NCBI GenBank assembly: GCA_016284305.1 | Contig: JAEEON010000020.1 | Coordinates: 1 to 36,165 of the forward strand | DNA: 36,165 nt | Direction: 5' to 3' | Source: Bacteroidales bacterium | GTDB lineage: Bacteria > Bacteroidota > Bacteroidia > Bacteroidales > F082 | Part shown: in pieces, positions 20,142-30,270 of the stretch | Position numbering within the stretch: position 1 is the stretch's first letter | Layout: every line of letters starts with the position of its first letter | Notes under the pieces: generated by a model | The model's database searches: none | Told to the model about the DNA's origin: nothing | The model's input: only the letters and a program-made list of their open reading frames with translations | Made by a program: the position numbers and the translations under genes

Positions 20142-23100
20142 CTATTTATGGATGATTTGAATGTTGTTTTCGTTGAGGTACACCAAATAGGCATAAATTG
20201 GTTTGGTGACCATGGTCTGGAGGATGCGTTTGTATCCTGCCAGCTGCTCGATGTCGTCCTTGTTCGGCTGCCCCGTCTTGTAGTCCAACAGATAAATCTT
20301 GTCAGGCAGCTCGGCAAAACGGTCAGGACGTTTGGTGGTGTTGTCATCGGTCAGCAGCTCACGCTCGTTCCTCACCTTGGCCTGAGCACTGAAAGCCTCA
20401 CTGATGGTGGGTTCGTTGACCATGTTATGGAACACCTTCGCCAACATGTTGGCTGTAGGTTCGTCTATGGTGCCGTCATCAATGTAAGGCTGAAGAACTC
20501 GGTCAAGGTCTTCGGAATGTTCAACCTCCGAAAGGATTTGGTGGACCAGCAAACCCCATTCGCGAGGCTCGAAGCTCCTGCTTTCAGTAGCCCAAAACAT
20601 GCTGGGATTAGGGTCAATGCTGATCTTGTTGAACCAATCGCCCGAAGAGGACTCATTCAAAAATTCAAAGACTTGTTCATTGCCTTCATTGTTTTTCTTC
20701 TCGACCTTGTTGGTTTCGGGATCTCCCAATTGGTAAACAGAAGGCCAATCCGTCTCATTTTCAACGTGTTTGATGTCTAAGTCGGATGGACTGTTGGGAC
20801 TTTGCAAGAAAGCATTGATGGGCATCTTATCGAAATCTTTACTTGCCTGAGTCATAACGTAAAGCCGCTGTTTCGCTCTGGTGAACGCGACATAATGGAG
20901 ATTCATCTTGTCGAGCTGCATCTTGTCGCTTTCAATCTTCCTGAGTGTAGCAACTTGTGGCGTCCATTTTGAACGACTGTCACTTAGCGTGAATTGTATC
21001 TTGGAGATGTTGGGTATCGGTTGGAATCCTAACTGCTCTGGAGTAAACCATTGAGCCTTAGCTGTTTTTTTGACAATATCATCGTTGACGAACGGATAGA
21101 TTACCACGGGGAACTCCAAGCCTTTCGACTTATGGATGGTCATGACTTTGACGGCATCCGTGTCGTTGGTAAGGATGGAGAGCGTGTTTTGTTTTTTGTC
21201 CCAATAATCGAGGAAGCGCTCGATTCCGTGTGCATCGGCCGACTGCCAATCATAAACCTTGTCAAGAAGGAAATTGATGAAGGAGTCGCTCACCGTGTTG
21301 AATCCATAAACTCGAGCGATGGCCGAACAGAGGTCGTAAAGGCTATAGGCATTGGCCAACAGCGAATGGAGCTGATGAGGTGTGAGCTGTAATTGCTCTT
21401 CAAGGCTGGCTTTTCCATCAGCGATGTCGTTCACCAAAACAAAGGTCTGGCTGACGTCGCCCTTGAAATCAGTTACATGGGTGGCATTCCAATGGTAAAG
21501 AACATTGGCAATGGCTACCTTGTTGTCGCTATGGATTAAATATTGCAATGTGCTGATAATCAGCAATACTTTTTCTGACGATTTCAATAGGATCGCCTCC
21601 GGTGAAATCACTTCAATACCTTGGCTGTGAAGATAGTTAGCCACCAGTGATCCTTTTGAGTTATAGCGAACCAAAATGGTGATGTCTCCTTTGTTGAAGC
21701 CGTGGTCCAGCAATTCTTCAATCAATTCCTTGATGCGGGTGAGCATGGGCTCATCCATGGGTTCTTCGGGGTCGAACAATTCAACCTGGACTAAGCCTTT
21801 TTCCTCAATGACCCCCTCTTGCTTGATGCCTACATGTTTGTTTAGCACTTCGTCATTGTTGACATAGACCTTCTTGGCTTCCTCTGATAGGTAATTGTTG
21901 CTTCCGAAAAGGAAAAACGCATTATTGAAATCAACGATGTTCCTGAAAGATCGATAGTTATGATCTAATTCATTGAAATTGAAATTGTTAACAAGATTTT
22001 GCTCGATGATGTCAAAAGCTGGACTCTTTTCGGGCTTGTTGAAGACCAGCGGCAAGCTGACAATCTGCCCGACCTCACCGTTGCGCCAACGATAGATGGA
22101 TTGTTTACCATCGCCAACAATCATGTTCAAATGCTGATTGGCCAGATTGTTGTCAATAAGTGGAAGGATGTTTTGCCATTGCAAGATGGAGGTGTCTTGG
22201 AACTCATCGATGAAGATGTGTTTGAAATGTTCGCCTAAACGTTCATAGATGAAAGGCACCGAGAAGTCACCCAAAATATCGTTGATGCGTTTATTGAATT
22301 CGGAAATGTGAACGACCATCTCCTCTCCAATATAATCGTCGATTTCTGCCTTGATTTTTGACCGCAAGACATAGAAACTCAGTTGTTTGATCTGTTCTTT
22401 TAAAAATAGGTAGTTGGTGATTTCACTTTGGTATCTCTTTATAAAAGGAATTGTCAGATCGCGGAATTGGTAATCAAGTGTGGCGATTCGGTCGTTGGCA
22501 TACCAGATGTTGTCATCGTCAAGGATCTTTTCCTGTGAGGCAGTGAGCAGTTCGTATTTCTTTTCTTTTAGTTTGTTTACCAGGGATAGGATTGGACTTC
22601 TTGATTTTCCTTTGAAATCATTGACAGTCAAAGTGTTGTCATTGAGAAATTTGTCAAATTGAACCAGAAAACCCTTGCATGACGATTCAAAACCGTTAAT
22701 GTTCTTGTAAAAGTATTCCTGAGTTTCTTTGTATTGTTCTTCAGTGAGGAACTGATTCTGTTCGTTTTTCTGGAAGGTGCTTTCCTTGAATAGTTCTGTG
22801 ACAAAGGAGTGGATGTTCTGGGCTACTTTGGGTTTGCTATCCGACTCAAATTTCATCTCACAATAGTCTTCCAGTATCTTGGTCAGAAATGGGTTGTTGA
22901 CGCCCAGTTGTTCTCCGATACGGTCGGTGATGGCATCGGCCACCTCATCCTCGTCGATGCTTACGTTGAACTGTGAAGGGAGGTTGAGGTCTTTGGCAAA
23001 GGTGCGTGCGACTTTTTGGAAGAATGCGTCGATGGTCGAGACACAGAAACTGCTATAGTCGTGGATGATCTTTTGGAACAGCAGCTTAGCGTTGTTTTTC

Positions 23101-23384
23101 AGGGTGTTGCGTTCGATGTTGAGCTCCTCGATAAGGTCGGCTTCCATGTTTTGGGGTGCCTCGTTGGGGTCGCTGTCGATGATGAGATTCAACTGGGCAG
23201 TGATCTTTTCCTTCATCTCGTTGGCCGCCTTGTTGGTGAAAGTGATGGCTAAGATATGGCTATAGTTGGCTGTGGAGGCCTCGCTTTTCAGGCATAACGA
23301 CAAGTATTCCTTGACAATGGTGTAGGTTTTACCGGAGCCGGCTGAAGCCTGATATACTTTGAAAGGTTTATTCTGAGGATTCAT
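20142..23384 (-). CDS. UvrD/RecB-like helicase-nuclease (AddA-type)
   Basis: The 1080-residue protein has all superfamily 1 helicase motifs: Walker A ASAGSGKT (13-20), ITFTNKAANEMKEKI, IDEFQDTS, VGDGKQSIYRWRNGE, LDHNYRS, MTIHKSKGLEFPVV and YVAFTRAKQRLYV. A C-terminal PD-(D/E)XK nuclease follows (GLLVHQILSEV, RPDRF, YLLDYKTG, QLAGYKRIL). This is the AddA/RecB architecture for processing double-strand breaks before RecA loading. The partner AddB-like nuclease gene is not in the window. The ATG lies 17 bases inside the tamB 3' end, implying translational coupling, and the protease gene follows by 9 bases. Confidence 0.94.
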   Translation of the reverse strand: MNPQNKPFKVYQASAGSGKTYTIVKEYLSLCLKSEASTANYSHILAITFTNKAANEMKEKITAQLNLIIDSDPNEAPQNMEADLIEELNIERNTLKNNAKLLFQKIIHDYSSFCVSTIDAFFQKVARTFAKDLNLPSQFNVSIDEDEVADAITDRIGEQLGVNNPFLTKILEDYCEMKFESDSKPKVAQNIHSFVTELFKESTFQKNEQNQFLTEEQYKETQEYFYKNINGFESSCKGFLVQFDKFLNDNTLTVNDFKGKSRSPILSLVNKLKEKKYELLTASQEKILDDDNIWYANDRIATLDYQFRDLTIPFIKRYQSEITNYLFLKEQIKQLSFYVLRSKIKAEIDDYIGEEMVVHISEFNKRINDILGDFSVPFIYERLGEHFKHIFIDEFQDTSILQWQNILPLIDNNLANQHLNMIVGDGKQSIYRWRNGEVGQIVSLPLVFNKPEKSPAFDIIEQNLVNNFNFNELDHNYRSFRNIVDFNNAFFLFGSNNYLSEEAKKVYVNNDEVLNKHVGIKQEGVIEEKGLVQVELFDPEEPMDEPMLTRIKELIEELLDHGFNKGDITILVRYNSKGSLVANYLHSQGIEVISPEAILLKSSEKVLLIISTLQYLIHSDNKVAIANVLYHWNATHVTDFKGDVSQTFVLVNDIADGKASLEEQLQLTPHQLHSLLANAYSLYDLCSAIARVYGFNTVSDSFINFLLDKVYDWQSADAHGIERFLDYWDKKQNTLSILTNDTDAVKVMTIHKSKGLEFPVVIYPFVNDDIVKKTAKAQWFTPEQLGFQPIPNISKIQFTLSDSRSKWTPQVATLRKIESDKMQLDKMNLHYVAFTRAKQRLYVMTQASKDFDKMPINAFLQSPNSPSDLDIKHVENETDWPSVYQLGDPETNKVEKKNNEGNEQVFEFLNESSSGDWFNKISIDPNPSMFWATESRSFEPREWGLLVHQILSEVEHSEDLDRVLQPYIDDGTIDEPTANMLAKVFHNMVNEPTISEAFSAQAKVRNERELLTDDNTTKRPDRFAELPDKIYLLDYKTGQPNKDDIEQLAGYKRILQTMVTKPIYAYLVYLNENNIQIIHK

Positions 23385-26300
23385 TGTCGTCTTGGTTTTG
23401 GTCGTCTCTTTTTTCGATGAATGGCCGGTTGGGCCTGATCATTACGGGTTGTTTCTTGAAGATGTCCTTGAACTTGTCGAAACTCTTATTGTAGGAGAGG
23501 CCGATGCCTTGTGTGTATGGAGCCATCTTGTAGTAGGAGTACTGGTAGTACATGGTGTTGTAGTTGGACCGGTTGAATACCTGTGCGCTGAACCGTCCGT
23601 CCTTGGTGATCTTGTAATCCATGTTGACGTCACCTACGATGGCGGTGGAGCTATTGGTGTAGGTATTGGTCGGAATGATGACACCGAAGTTGGTTTCAAT
23701 GGTGAGACGGTCGTCAAACAGTTGCTTTCGCATGGCCACGGTCATCTCTTCGTTGTTATAGTCGGTTCCGGCCTTGTAGTTGAAGTTGATGTCGAGGTCG
23801 CTGACAAATTTCGACAGGTAGTCGGTGAGTTGGCCGGTCACCAAGCCCATGCCATCGAAACTCTCGCCGTAGTTAAATGAGTTGAAAGCCAGCAGATACA
23901 GGGTTTGGGTGAACACCACGGATTGGTTGGTGGTGTCGATGATGCTAAAGACGGCCTGTTGAAGGTCTTCGGTGGCGTTGGGCAACCTGAGGCCAAAGGT
24001 GATCTCGGGGTTCATGAGTTTGTCTTTCAGTCGCACCAAGCATTCCACTTTGACGTTGGTGTTGTTCATGTTGGTGGAGTCGCCCAATCCCAATGAGGCG
24101 AGGGAAGCTTTGGTTTGATAGACACCCGTTGCGTTGATGGTTCCGTTGACAGGGTCGCCAGTCCACGATATCCTACTTCCTGGATCGAGTGAGAAGCTTT
24201 TGTGAATTAAATCTTGGATGTTAAGGCTCAGGCTGCCGTCGCTGATGACATAATCGCCGATGAGCGACAGGTCGTTGCGGCTTACGCCAAGACGAATGTT
24301 GCCGTCGCCTCTGGCTTCCATCGCCCCGAGGCCGTCAGGTAAGGCAATCTTGATTTGGGCATCGCTGTTGACCGCCAAGTTCAAACCGATCCGGAAGTTG
24401 TTGGCAGGTTTTTCTTTTTTCTCTACCACAACGACTTCTTCTTCATCCACTGCTTTCTCCCGATTGTCAACAAAGACGATGAAATCGTGTTTGCGTACAC
24501 TGGTTTTGCCTCCAATGGGGATGGTCATCACGGTACCTTTGTTAGTCCTCGCCCTTACGGATAGTTCTATGTCGTTGAATGGGCCTTTGACTTCGACGAT
24601 GCCACTAGCGATGGCTGTGCCATAGAACGATGGGCTGGTTGAAGCATTGGATGCCATGGCCAAAAAGTCTCTGGGTGCCATCCTGAGATTTAGATAGAAA
24701 TCCTTGAAACGGTCGTGTGACACATGTCCCACTACTGAAGCAGAGTTTCCCAAGGTGTCGGTCAAGGAGAACTCATTGATAGAGATCAAGCTGTCGTTGA
24801 TGGTGATGGAAGGACTGAAGGTGTAGTAGGTGTTGAGGAAGTCGATTTTGGCACCGCCTTCCTTGATTTTTAGGAAACCATCAACTTGAGGCCTGCTGAG
24901 TTCACCTTTCACGCTGAGGGATCCATTGCCCAAACCTTGAATGCGTTGGGCGATGCCTTGAGCAAAGGGCTCTAAAATCCCAAGATTTAAGTCGTTGATT
25001 CCCAGGTTGAAGTCGAGGTTGTCTTGTTCCCGTCGCGGATAGAAGGCTCCTTTAAGGTCGATGGTCTTATGCTCATGCTCAATAAGCCCCAAGTCCAAAT
25101 CGATGCTTTCCCTCTCGTTATCCCAAAGGCTAAGGATCTCCGCATCGCCGAAGACCTCACCATTGATGCCAAAGTCCTTGACTAAAAGATTGGCAACGAG
25201 GGTAGGTTTTTCTTTGATGTCGCACACTTGGGCTTTCCCGTTGACTCGTCCGGCAAGCTCCATGCCCTTGCCCTCTAAAATGAAGTTTATATTACTGAGA
25301 TTGAAATGGTTAAATGAGGCAAACAATGTGTCGTTGACGGTGTTGGGAATCCTGCCGTCGATTTTGATGCTTTGGTTGTTGCTGACCAGTTCTACATTCG
25401 ATAGTTGTATGTTGCTGCTATCAATCTCGATGAAATTATTCGGGTTGAACGTCCATAGGGTGTCGTTCAGAAGAATGCTTGACTCATAGATGCTGAAACG
25501 CCCGCCATTGGGGTTGATCACCATGGCAGTACGGATGTTGGCCCTGTTGTGGTCATCGATTGTGGCGTCATCCCATAGGATGTCGGTCATGATGCTGTCG
25601 TTTCGCAAGTTGGCCACAATGCTAAGGTCGTCCAAGCCGATGACTGAAGGGCTCTTTTCCGTGCTATCCCTCAAAATGATATTGTCCAGATGCAATCGAG
25701 TGGATGACCGTCTTGGGGAGCTTTGGCTTCTACATTCGATGTTGTTTATTTTTATATTGTTGATATTCAAATATTTGGATCTCATTGTGAGATTCAGCAT
25801 ATTGGATCGTGAGGTGAATGTGCCATTAAAGGAGGTGTTTTTGGCTATGCTTATGTTGGGGATGAACATCTGAGTGAGTGGCTTGGGGTTTTTGAGGTTC
25901 ATCTGTACGATGAAGTCTTGGTTGGCAATTCTGTCCTCTTGTTCAAAGGCTTCGAGTTCTTCTTGCCATTGTGGGATGGTCACATAGGAGTTCAGGTATT
26001 GTTTGAAGCTGGTGGCAATGGTAGCAAAGTCCATCTTGCCGGCCATGGTAAAGTCGAAGAAGTCGCAGTCGAGTTGGATCTTTTTCTGCAAAAGGTTGTC
26101 GTTGGCGATGGATGCGGTGAGTTCGTCCATGACGAGTTTCCCTTTTCTGTTGGCAAAGACAAGGTCGTTGATGATGAGGTTTCCTTCAGCATTGTTGAAG
26201 TTGTTGATGCTAGTCATGTCAGCGGTGATGGAGGCTGACAAAGAGGCTTCTTCATCGTCTTTGATGATATTGAGTTTGTTGAGGTCGGCTTTGACGATGT

Positions 26301-27849
26301 CGGCTTGGAAGTCTCCGCCGAGCGATTTGGGGTCGCTAAAGTCGAAACGGCCTTTGAAGTCAAGGTCGAGCTCGTCATCCTCGATACTGATCTTGCCGTT
26401 GAATTGGTTTTTGTGCAGGTTGCCGTTCATCGAGATTTCATCGATGGAGTTGCCTAGCAGGATGGCGTCATAGGCATTGCCGTCAATGTCGAGGTCGATA
26501 TCGTTGCCCTTTCCGATCCTGCAGATGACGTTTGATTCCAGACTGATGGTCTTGATGACGTTGGAGGCGTTGGCCAGAGTGCCGATGTCTAGATGCTCAG
26601 CATTGATATATCCTTCATAGACATCGTAGTTCCACTCGTTACGGTGCTTGGTGATGTCGGCCTTGAGGTTGCCAATCTCAGAAGTGACGTTAAGGTCGGC
26701 GATGAACTTGTCCATTGATCCAGAGAACACTCCGTCGATGGTTCCTTTACCCAAAGCCTTGAGCATTGGTGGGAGGGGAATGGTCTTGGATGGTCCGGGG
26801 ATGCGGAACCTGGCCAGGTCATCGTAGGAGTAGTTCAGTTTCTTGATGTTAAGCATCTGGTTGCCGTTGAGGAAGTCGATGGGCTCCAAGGTGATGTCAC
26901 CATCAAAACGGGTTGAATCGCCAATTCGTACCTTGAGTTTGTTCAGCTGAAATCGTTTGATCGGCCCATTCATCAGCCCTTCCATCCTGATGAGGTCGGG
27001 CATGTCATACAAAACTTTTGAGAATGGTCCCAAGTCGCTGAGTAACAGATCGCTTTGCCGTATCTTGCTGTCGAAAATGACGGAGTCGAGGAAGCTGCCC
27101 AACGCTTTGTATCGAGGATAGAGAAGGTGGAGGTCGAGATCCAGTTGGCTGTTGTTCGTCTCCAGGTTAAGGCTGTCGAGCAAGATGCCCGAAGGAGAAA
27201 CGTTGACCTTGGCACCCAAATGATTAAGGGTAAAACCACTTTGCTCCACAGCGGCCAGACGATGAACCATGGCGGTGATGGAGTCGCCGACGATGTTCAA
27301 TCCTTCCAAGTTGAGGTTGATGTCATTTACGACAATATGGGCGTAGTTCATCAATCCATTTCCGGTCGTGGTCACAGTGTCTTTGTTTTGGTCCCAGAAC
27401 TGGAAATCCAGATCGTTGACGACAATCTTGTTGACTTGGATGGGTATGGAAGGGGTGTCTTTCTTTTTGGGTTTTCCTGTGTCGAACGCATCAATCAAAA
27501 ACTGGAAATTCAGATGTTTCTCGCCTTCATAGGTGATTAGGTTGGCGTTGGCATCATTCAATTCTACCAGGTCAATGTTGATGTCACCGTTGACGATGTC
27601 CTGCATGCTTGGTCGAACAATCAGCTCTTCTACTTTTAGTAAATCGCTGTTGTTTAAGTCTTTAACAGAAAACTTTTCGAGATGAATGGTGAAATCAGGA
27701 GAAATATACAATCGTCCGATTTTCACGTCGGCTCCGGTTTTTGATGAAAGATAACCTCCGGCGATACGAATTGCAAAGTTCTGAATGATAGGGTCTTGAA
27801 TAGCAACAAAGAGGCTCATGATGAACGAAATGAACACCACAATGATCAC
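23368..27849 (-). CDS. tamB: TamB-like translocation and assembly module protein
   Basis: The ~1493-residue protein has an N-terminal hydrophobic anchor, AsmA-like N-terminal domains (VQNFAIRIAGGYLSSKTGADVKIGRLYI), a long run of beta strands, and a C-terminal TamB (DUF490) domain: GDYVISDGSLSLNIQDLIHKSFSLDPGSRISWTGDPVNGTINATGVYQTKASL, PEITFGLRLPN, LYLLAFNSFNYG and NFNYKAGTDYNNEEMTVAMRKQLFDDRLTIETNFG. It likely spans the periplasm and carries phospholipids or assists outer membrane protein assembly. The start at 27849 is a GTG; the frame continues upstream to 27903 with a lysine-rich stretch typical of this family's N-terminus but without an ATG, GTG or TTG, so the true start is uncertain. The last 17 bases overlap the helicase gene. 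Confidence 0.9.
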   Translation of the reverse strand: MIIVVFISFIMSLFVAIQDPIIQNFAIRIAGGYLSSKTGADVKIGRLYISPDFTIHLEKFSVKDLNNSDLLKVEELIVRPSMQDIVNGDINIDLVELNDANANLITYEGEKHLNFQFLIDAFDTGKPKKKDTPSIPIQVNKIVVNDLDFQFWDQNKDTVTTTGNGLMNYAHIVVNDINLNLEGLNIVGDSITAMVHRLAAVEQSGFTLNHLGAKVNVSPSGILLDSLNLETNNSQLDLDLHLLYPRYKALGSFLDSVIFDSKIRQSDLLLSDLGPFSKVLYDMPDLIRMEGLMNGPIKRFQLNKLKVRIGDSTRFDGDITLEPIDFLNGNQMLNIKKLNYSYDDLARFRIPGPSKTIPLPPMLKALGKGTIDGVFSGSMDKFIADLNVTSEIGNLKADITKHRNEWNYDVYEGYINAEHLDIGTLANASNVIKTISLESNVICRIGKGNDIDLDIDGNAYDAILLGNSIDEISMNGNLHKNQFNGKISIEDDELDLDFKGRFDFSDPKSLGGDFQADIVKADLNKLNIIKDDEEASLSASITADMTSINNFNNAEGNLIINDLVFANRKGKLVMDELTASIANDNLLQKKIQLDCDFFDFTMAGKMDFATIATSFKQYLNSYVTIPQWQEELEAFEQEDRIANQDFIVQMNLKNPKPLTQMFIPNISIAKNTSFNGTFTSRSNMLNLTMRSKYLNINNIKINNIECRSQSSPRRSSTRLHLDNIILRDSTEKSPSVIGLDDLSIVANLRNDSIMTDILWDDATIDDHNRANIRTAMVINPNGGRFSIYESSILLNDTLWTFNPNNFIEIDSSNIQLSNVELVSNNQSIKIDGRIPNTVNDTLFASFNHFNLSNINFILEGKGMELAGRVNGKAQVCDIKEKPTLVANLLVKDFGINGEVFGDAEILSLWDNERESIDLDLGLIEHEHKTIDLKGAFYPRREQDNLDFNLGINDLNLGILEPFAQGIAQRIQGLGNGSLSVKGELSRPQVDGFLKIKEGGAKIDFLNTYYTFSPSITINDSLISINEFSLTDTLGNSASVVGHVSHDRFKDFYLNLRMAPRDFLAMASNASTSPSFYGTAIASGIVEVKGPFNDIELSVRARTNKGTVMTIPIGGKTSVRKHDFIVFVDNREKAVDEEEVVVVEKKEKPANNFRIGLNLAVNSDAQIKIALPDGLGAMEARGDGNIRLGVSRNDLSLIGDYVISDGSLSLNIQDLIHKSFSLDPGSRISWTGDPVNGTINATGVYQTKASLASLGLGDSTNMNNTNVKVECLVRLKDKLMNPEITFGLRLPNATEDLQQAVFSIIDTTNQSVVFTQTLYLLAFNSFNYGESFDGMGLVTGQLTDYLSKFVSDLDINFNYKAGTDYNNEEMTVAMRKQLFDDRLTIETNFGVIIPTNTYTNSSTAIVGDVNMDYKITKDGRFSAQVFNRSNYNTMYYQYSYYKMAPYTQGIGLSYNKSFDKFKDIFKKQPVMIRPNRPFIEKRDDQNQDDNESSE

Positions 27850-27878
27850 AAGGATGCTATGTATAATCTTTTTTTTAA

Positions 27879-27886
27879 TAATTTTG
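27879..27886 (+). promoter_or_regulatory. Possible -7 box for tsaD
   Basis: TAATTTTG fits TAnnTTTG and ends 19 bases before the tsaD ATG at 27906. No good -33 element is visible. It lies within the likely 5' region of divergent tamB. Confidence 0.5.
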
Positions 27887-27905
27887 AGCCTCCAAATCTC
27901 AGTTC

Positions 27906-28928
27906 ATGAACGAGTATATTTTAGGTATCGAATCTTCATGCGACGACACCTCTGCCGCAGTTCTTCAAGGCACGCGTGTCCTCTCCAATGTCATTGCTGG
28001 TCAGAAGGTTCACGAGAAGTACGGCGGGGTTGTTCCCGAGCTTGCTTCACGTGCCCATCAGCAAAATATCATCCCCGTCATCGACACGGCTTTGAAAGAT
28101 GCAAATATAGACAAAAAACAATTATCTGCAATCGCTTTTACGCGTGGACCTGGACTTTTAGGCTCCCTGCTCGTAGGGACCTCATTTGCAAAGGCTTTTG
28201 CTCAGACTTTGAACATCCCGATGGTCGAGATCGACCACATGAATGCCCATATCCTGGTCCATTTTGCCACCGATGAGACCCACACTGAGGTGCCCGATTT
28301 CCCGTTTTTGTGTCTTACTGTGTCTGGCGGACATACTCAGATTGTCGTGGTGAAAGACTATTTCGACATGGAAGTCATCGGAAAGACCATCGACGATGCT
28401 GCAGGTGAAGCCTTCGACAAGACTGCCAAGATCCTTGGACTTCCTTATCCCGGTGGCCCCGTTATCGATAAGCTGGCAAAAATCGGGAATCCCGAAGCCT
28501 TCAGCTTTGCCAAGCCCAATATCCCAGGTTTGGATTATAGCTTTAGTGGATTGAAAACCAGTATTTTATATACTGTCCGTGACCAACTTAAGCTCAATCC
28601 CAACTTCATCGAAGAATATAAAGCCGACCTTTGTGCCTCGGTGCAGAAAACCATCATCGATATCCTAATGGGTAAGTTGGTGAAAGCCTCCAAACAGACT
28701 GGGATCAAGACGGTTGCCATTGCTGGTGGAGTGAGTGCCAATAGTGGCCTTCACAATGCGATGTTGGCCATGGGTGAGAAGTACCACTGGAAAGTGTTCA
28801 TCCCTCGTCTTAGCTATTCCACCGACAATGCTGCAATGGTTGCTGTTGCTGGTTATTATAAGTTCTTAAGAGGTGAATTCGCCTCCCAAGATCTCACCCC
28901 CTACGCCCGTCAATCTCTTAACTCATAG
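27906..28928 (+). CDS. tsaD: tRNA N6-adenosine threonylcarbamoyltransferase
   Basis: The 340-residue protein matches TsaD (Kae1/Qri7/YgjD): LGIESSCDDTSAAV at the start, GGVVPELASRAHQQNI, GPGLLGSLLVGTSFAKA, the metal-binding HMNAH motif (H111, H115), CLTVSGGHTQIV, GEAFDKTAKILGLPYPGGP, FSFSGLKT and VAIAGGVSANSGL. Length is normal. It transfers the threonylcarbamoyl group from TC-AMP to A37 of ANN-decoding tRNAs, together with TsaB and TsaE, whose genes are not in this window. It is divergent from tamB and heads a group with dgt 25 bases downstream. Confidence 0.97.
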   Translation: MNEYILGIESSCDDTSAAVLQGTRVLSNVIAGQKVHEKYGGVVPELASRAHQQNIIPVIDTALKDANIDKKQLSAIAFTRGPGLLGSLLVGTSFAKAFAQTLNIPMVEIDHMNAHILVHFATDETHTEVPDFPFLCLTVSGGHTQIVVVKDYFDMEVIGKTIDDAAGEAFDKTAKILGLPYPGGPVIDKLAKIGNPEAFSFAKPNIPGLDYSFSGLKTSILYTVRDQLKLNPNFIEEYKADLCASVQKTIIDILMGKLVKASKQTGIKTVAIAGGVSANSGLHNAMLAMGEKYHWKVFIPRLSYSTDNAAMVAVAGYYKFLRGEFASQDLTPYARQSLNS

Positions 28929-28953
28929 TTTTAACTCTCAACTCTCAATACCC

Positions 28954-30270
28954 ATGATCTGGCCCGCTCTCCTCTCCACTCATCGATACGCTTCTCCGCA
29001 TAAGAGTGTTGACATACGCAGCTCTTTTCAGCGCGACTATGACCGTATCATCTTTTCGAGCGCTTTTCGGCGGATGCAGAACAAGACCCAGGTGTTTCCT
29101 CTTCCAGGAAGTCAGATGGTTCATAATCGCCTTACCCACAGCCTCGAAGTGGCCAGCGTGGGACGCTCCATCGCTTGTCGGGTGGTGCAGAAACTGACGC
29201 CTCTTCATCCTGAATTGGTTGATCATCAGTCAGATATCGAGACGATTGTCACTACCGCCTGCCTGGCCCATGATCTCGGCAACCCGCCATTCGGTCATTC
29301 GGGCGAAGATACTATAAGCAGCTTCTTCAAAGATGGAGCAGGTAAGGTGTTCCAAAACCAGGTGCAACCGGCACAGTGGACCGACCTGGTTTCTTTCGAG
29401 GGGAATGCCAACGCTTTCCGGCTGCTTACCCACCAGTTTTACGGCCGTCGCCCGGGAGGCCTCTCGCTGACTGCCGCAACCTTGGCTACCTTGGTGAAGT
29501 ATCCTTATCCCTCCTTTGACAAAGGGAAACGAAAGAAATATAATGTGTTTTGCTCGGAGATTCCCGTCTTCGAAGAAGTCATGCGTGAGTGTGGCATTCC
29601 AAGAATGGACACAGAGCATCTGGTCTATGCCCGTCATCCATTGTCTTACATGATGGAAGCCTCCGACGACATCTGTTACCTGATCCTCGACATGGAAGAT
29701 GCTCACAAACGCAGTATCGTCAGCACGGAGGCCATAGAAAAAGCATTCCTCTCGTTCTTTGATTCAAAGTCCGATAAAGGCTTCTTCCAGCATAAGGAAG
29801 AGGTGTATCGTGAGGTGAGTGACGAAAACGAAAGGATGGCTTTCCTGCGTGCTGCTTTGATCAATAAGCTGGTAAATTGTGTGAGTGATGTATATGTAAC
29901 TCATTATGAGGAGATTATGGATGGTTCTTTTACCGGAAGCCTAATCAATTATCTTCCTGACTATGAAGAGAAAGCTTTGAACGAATGTCGTGATTATTCG
30001 GTGAAACATATCTACCGTCATCCTTCTGTGGTTAAAATTGAGCTAACTGGTTTTAATGTGGTGGGCACTCTTCTAGAAGAGTTTACCGCTGCCATCATGG
30101 AACCCGGGAAGACGTATCACAAAAAACTGCTTAGCTTGGTTCCTGAGCAGTTCAAACCCTGGAATGACGATGCCTATTCAAAAATCCAGTCGGTGCTCGA
30201 TTTCATTTCGAACATGACGGACTTGTATGCTGTACGACTTTATAAGGACTTGAGGGGAATTGAGAATTGA
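28954..30270 (+). CDS. dgt: Deoxyguanosinetriphosphate triphosphohydrolase (dGTPase, HD family)
   Basis: The start is the ATG at 28954 (MIWPALLSTHRYAS); the upstream frame extends into tsaD without similarity. The 438-residue protein has RRMQNKTQVFPL near residues 40-50 and the HD-domain ligands H62 (NRLTHSLEV), H106-D107 (AHDLGNPPFGHSGE) and an Asp in DICYLILDMEDAH. It hydrolyses dGTP, or other dNTPs, to the nucleoside and triphosphate, and so tunes dNTP pools. The stop codon overlaps the start of the next gene. Confidence 0.94.
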   Translation: MIWPALLSTHRYASPHKSVDIRSSFQRDYDRIIFSSAFRRMQNKTQVFPLPGSQMVHNRLTHSLEVASVGRSIACRVVQKLTPLHPELVDHQSDIETIVTTACLAHDLGNPPFGHSGEDTISSFFKDGAGKVFQNQVQPAQWTDLVSFEGNANAFRLLTHQFYGRRPGGLSLTAATLATLVKYPYPSFDKGKRKKYNVFCSEIPVFEEVMRECGIPRMDTEHLVYARHPLSYMMEASDDICYLILDMEDAHKRSIVSTEAIEKAFLSFFDSKSDKGFFQHKEEVYREVSDENERMAFLRAALINKLVNCVSDVYVTHYEEIMDGSFTGSLINYLPDYEEKALNECRDYSVKHIYRHPSVVKIELTGFNVVGTLLEEFTAAIMEPGKTYHKKLLSLVPEQFKPWNDDAYSKIQSVLDFISNMTDLYAVRLYKDLRGIEN

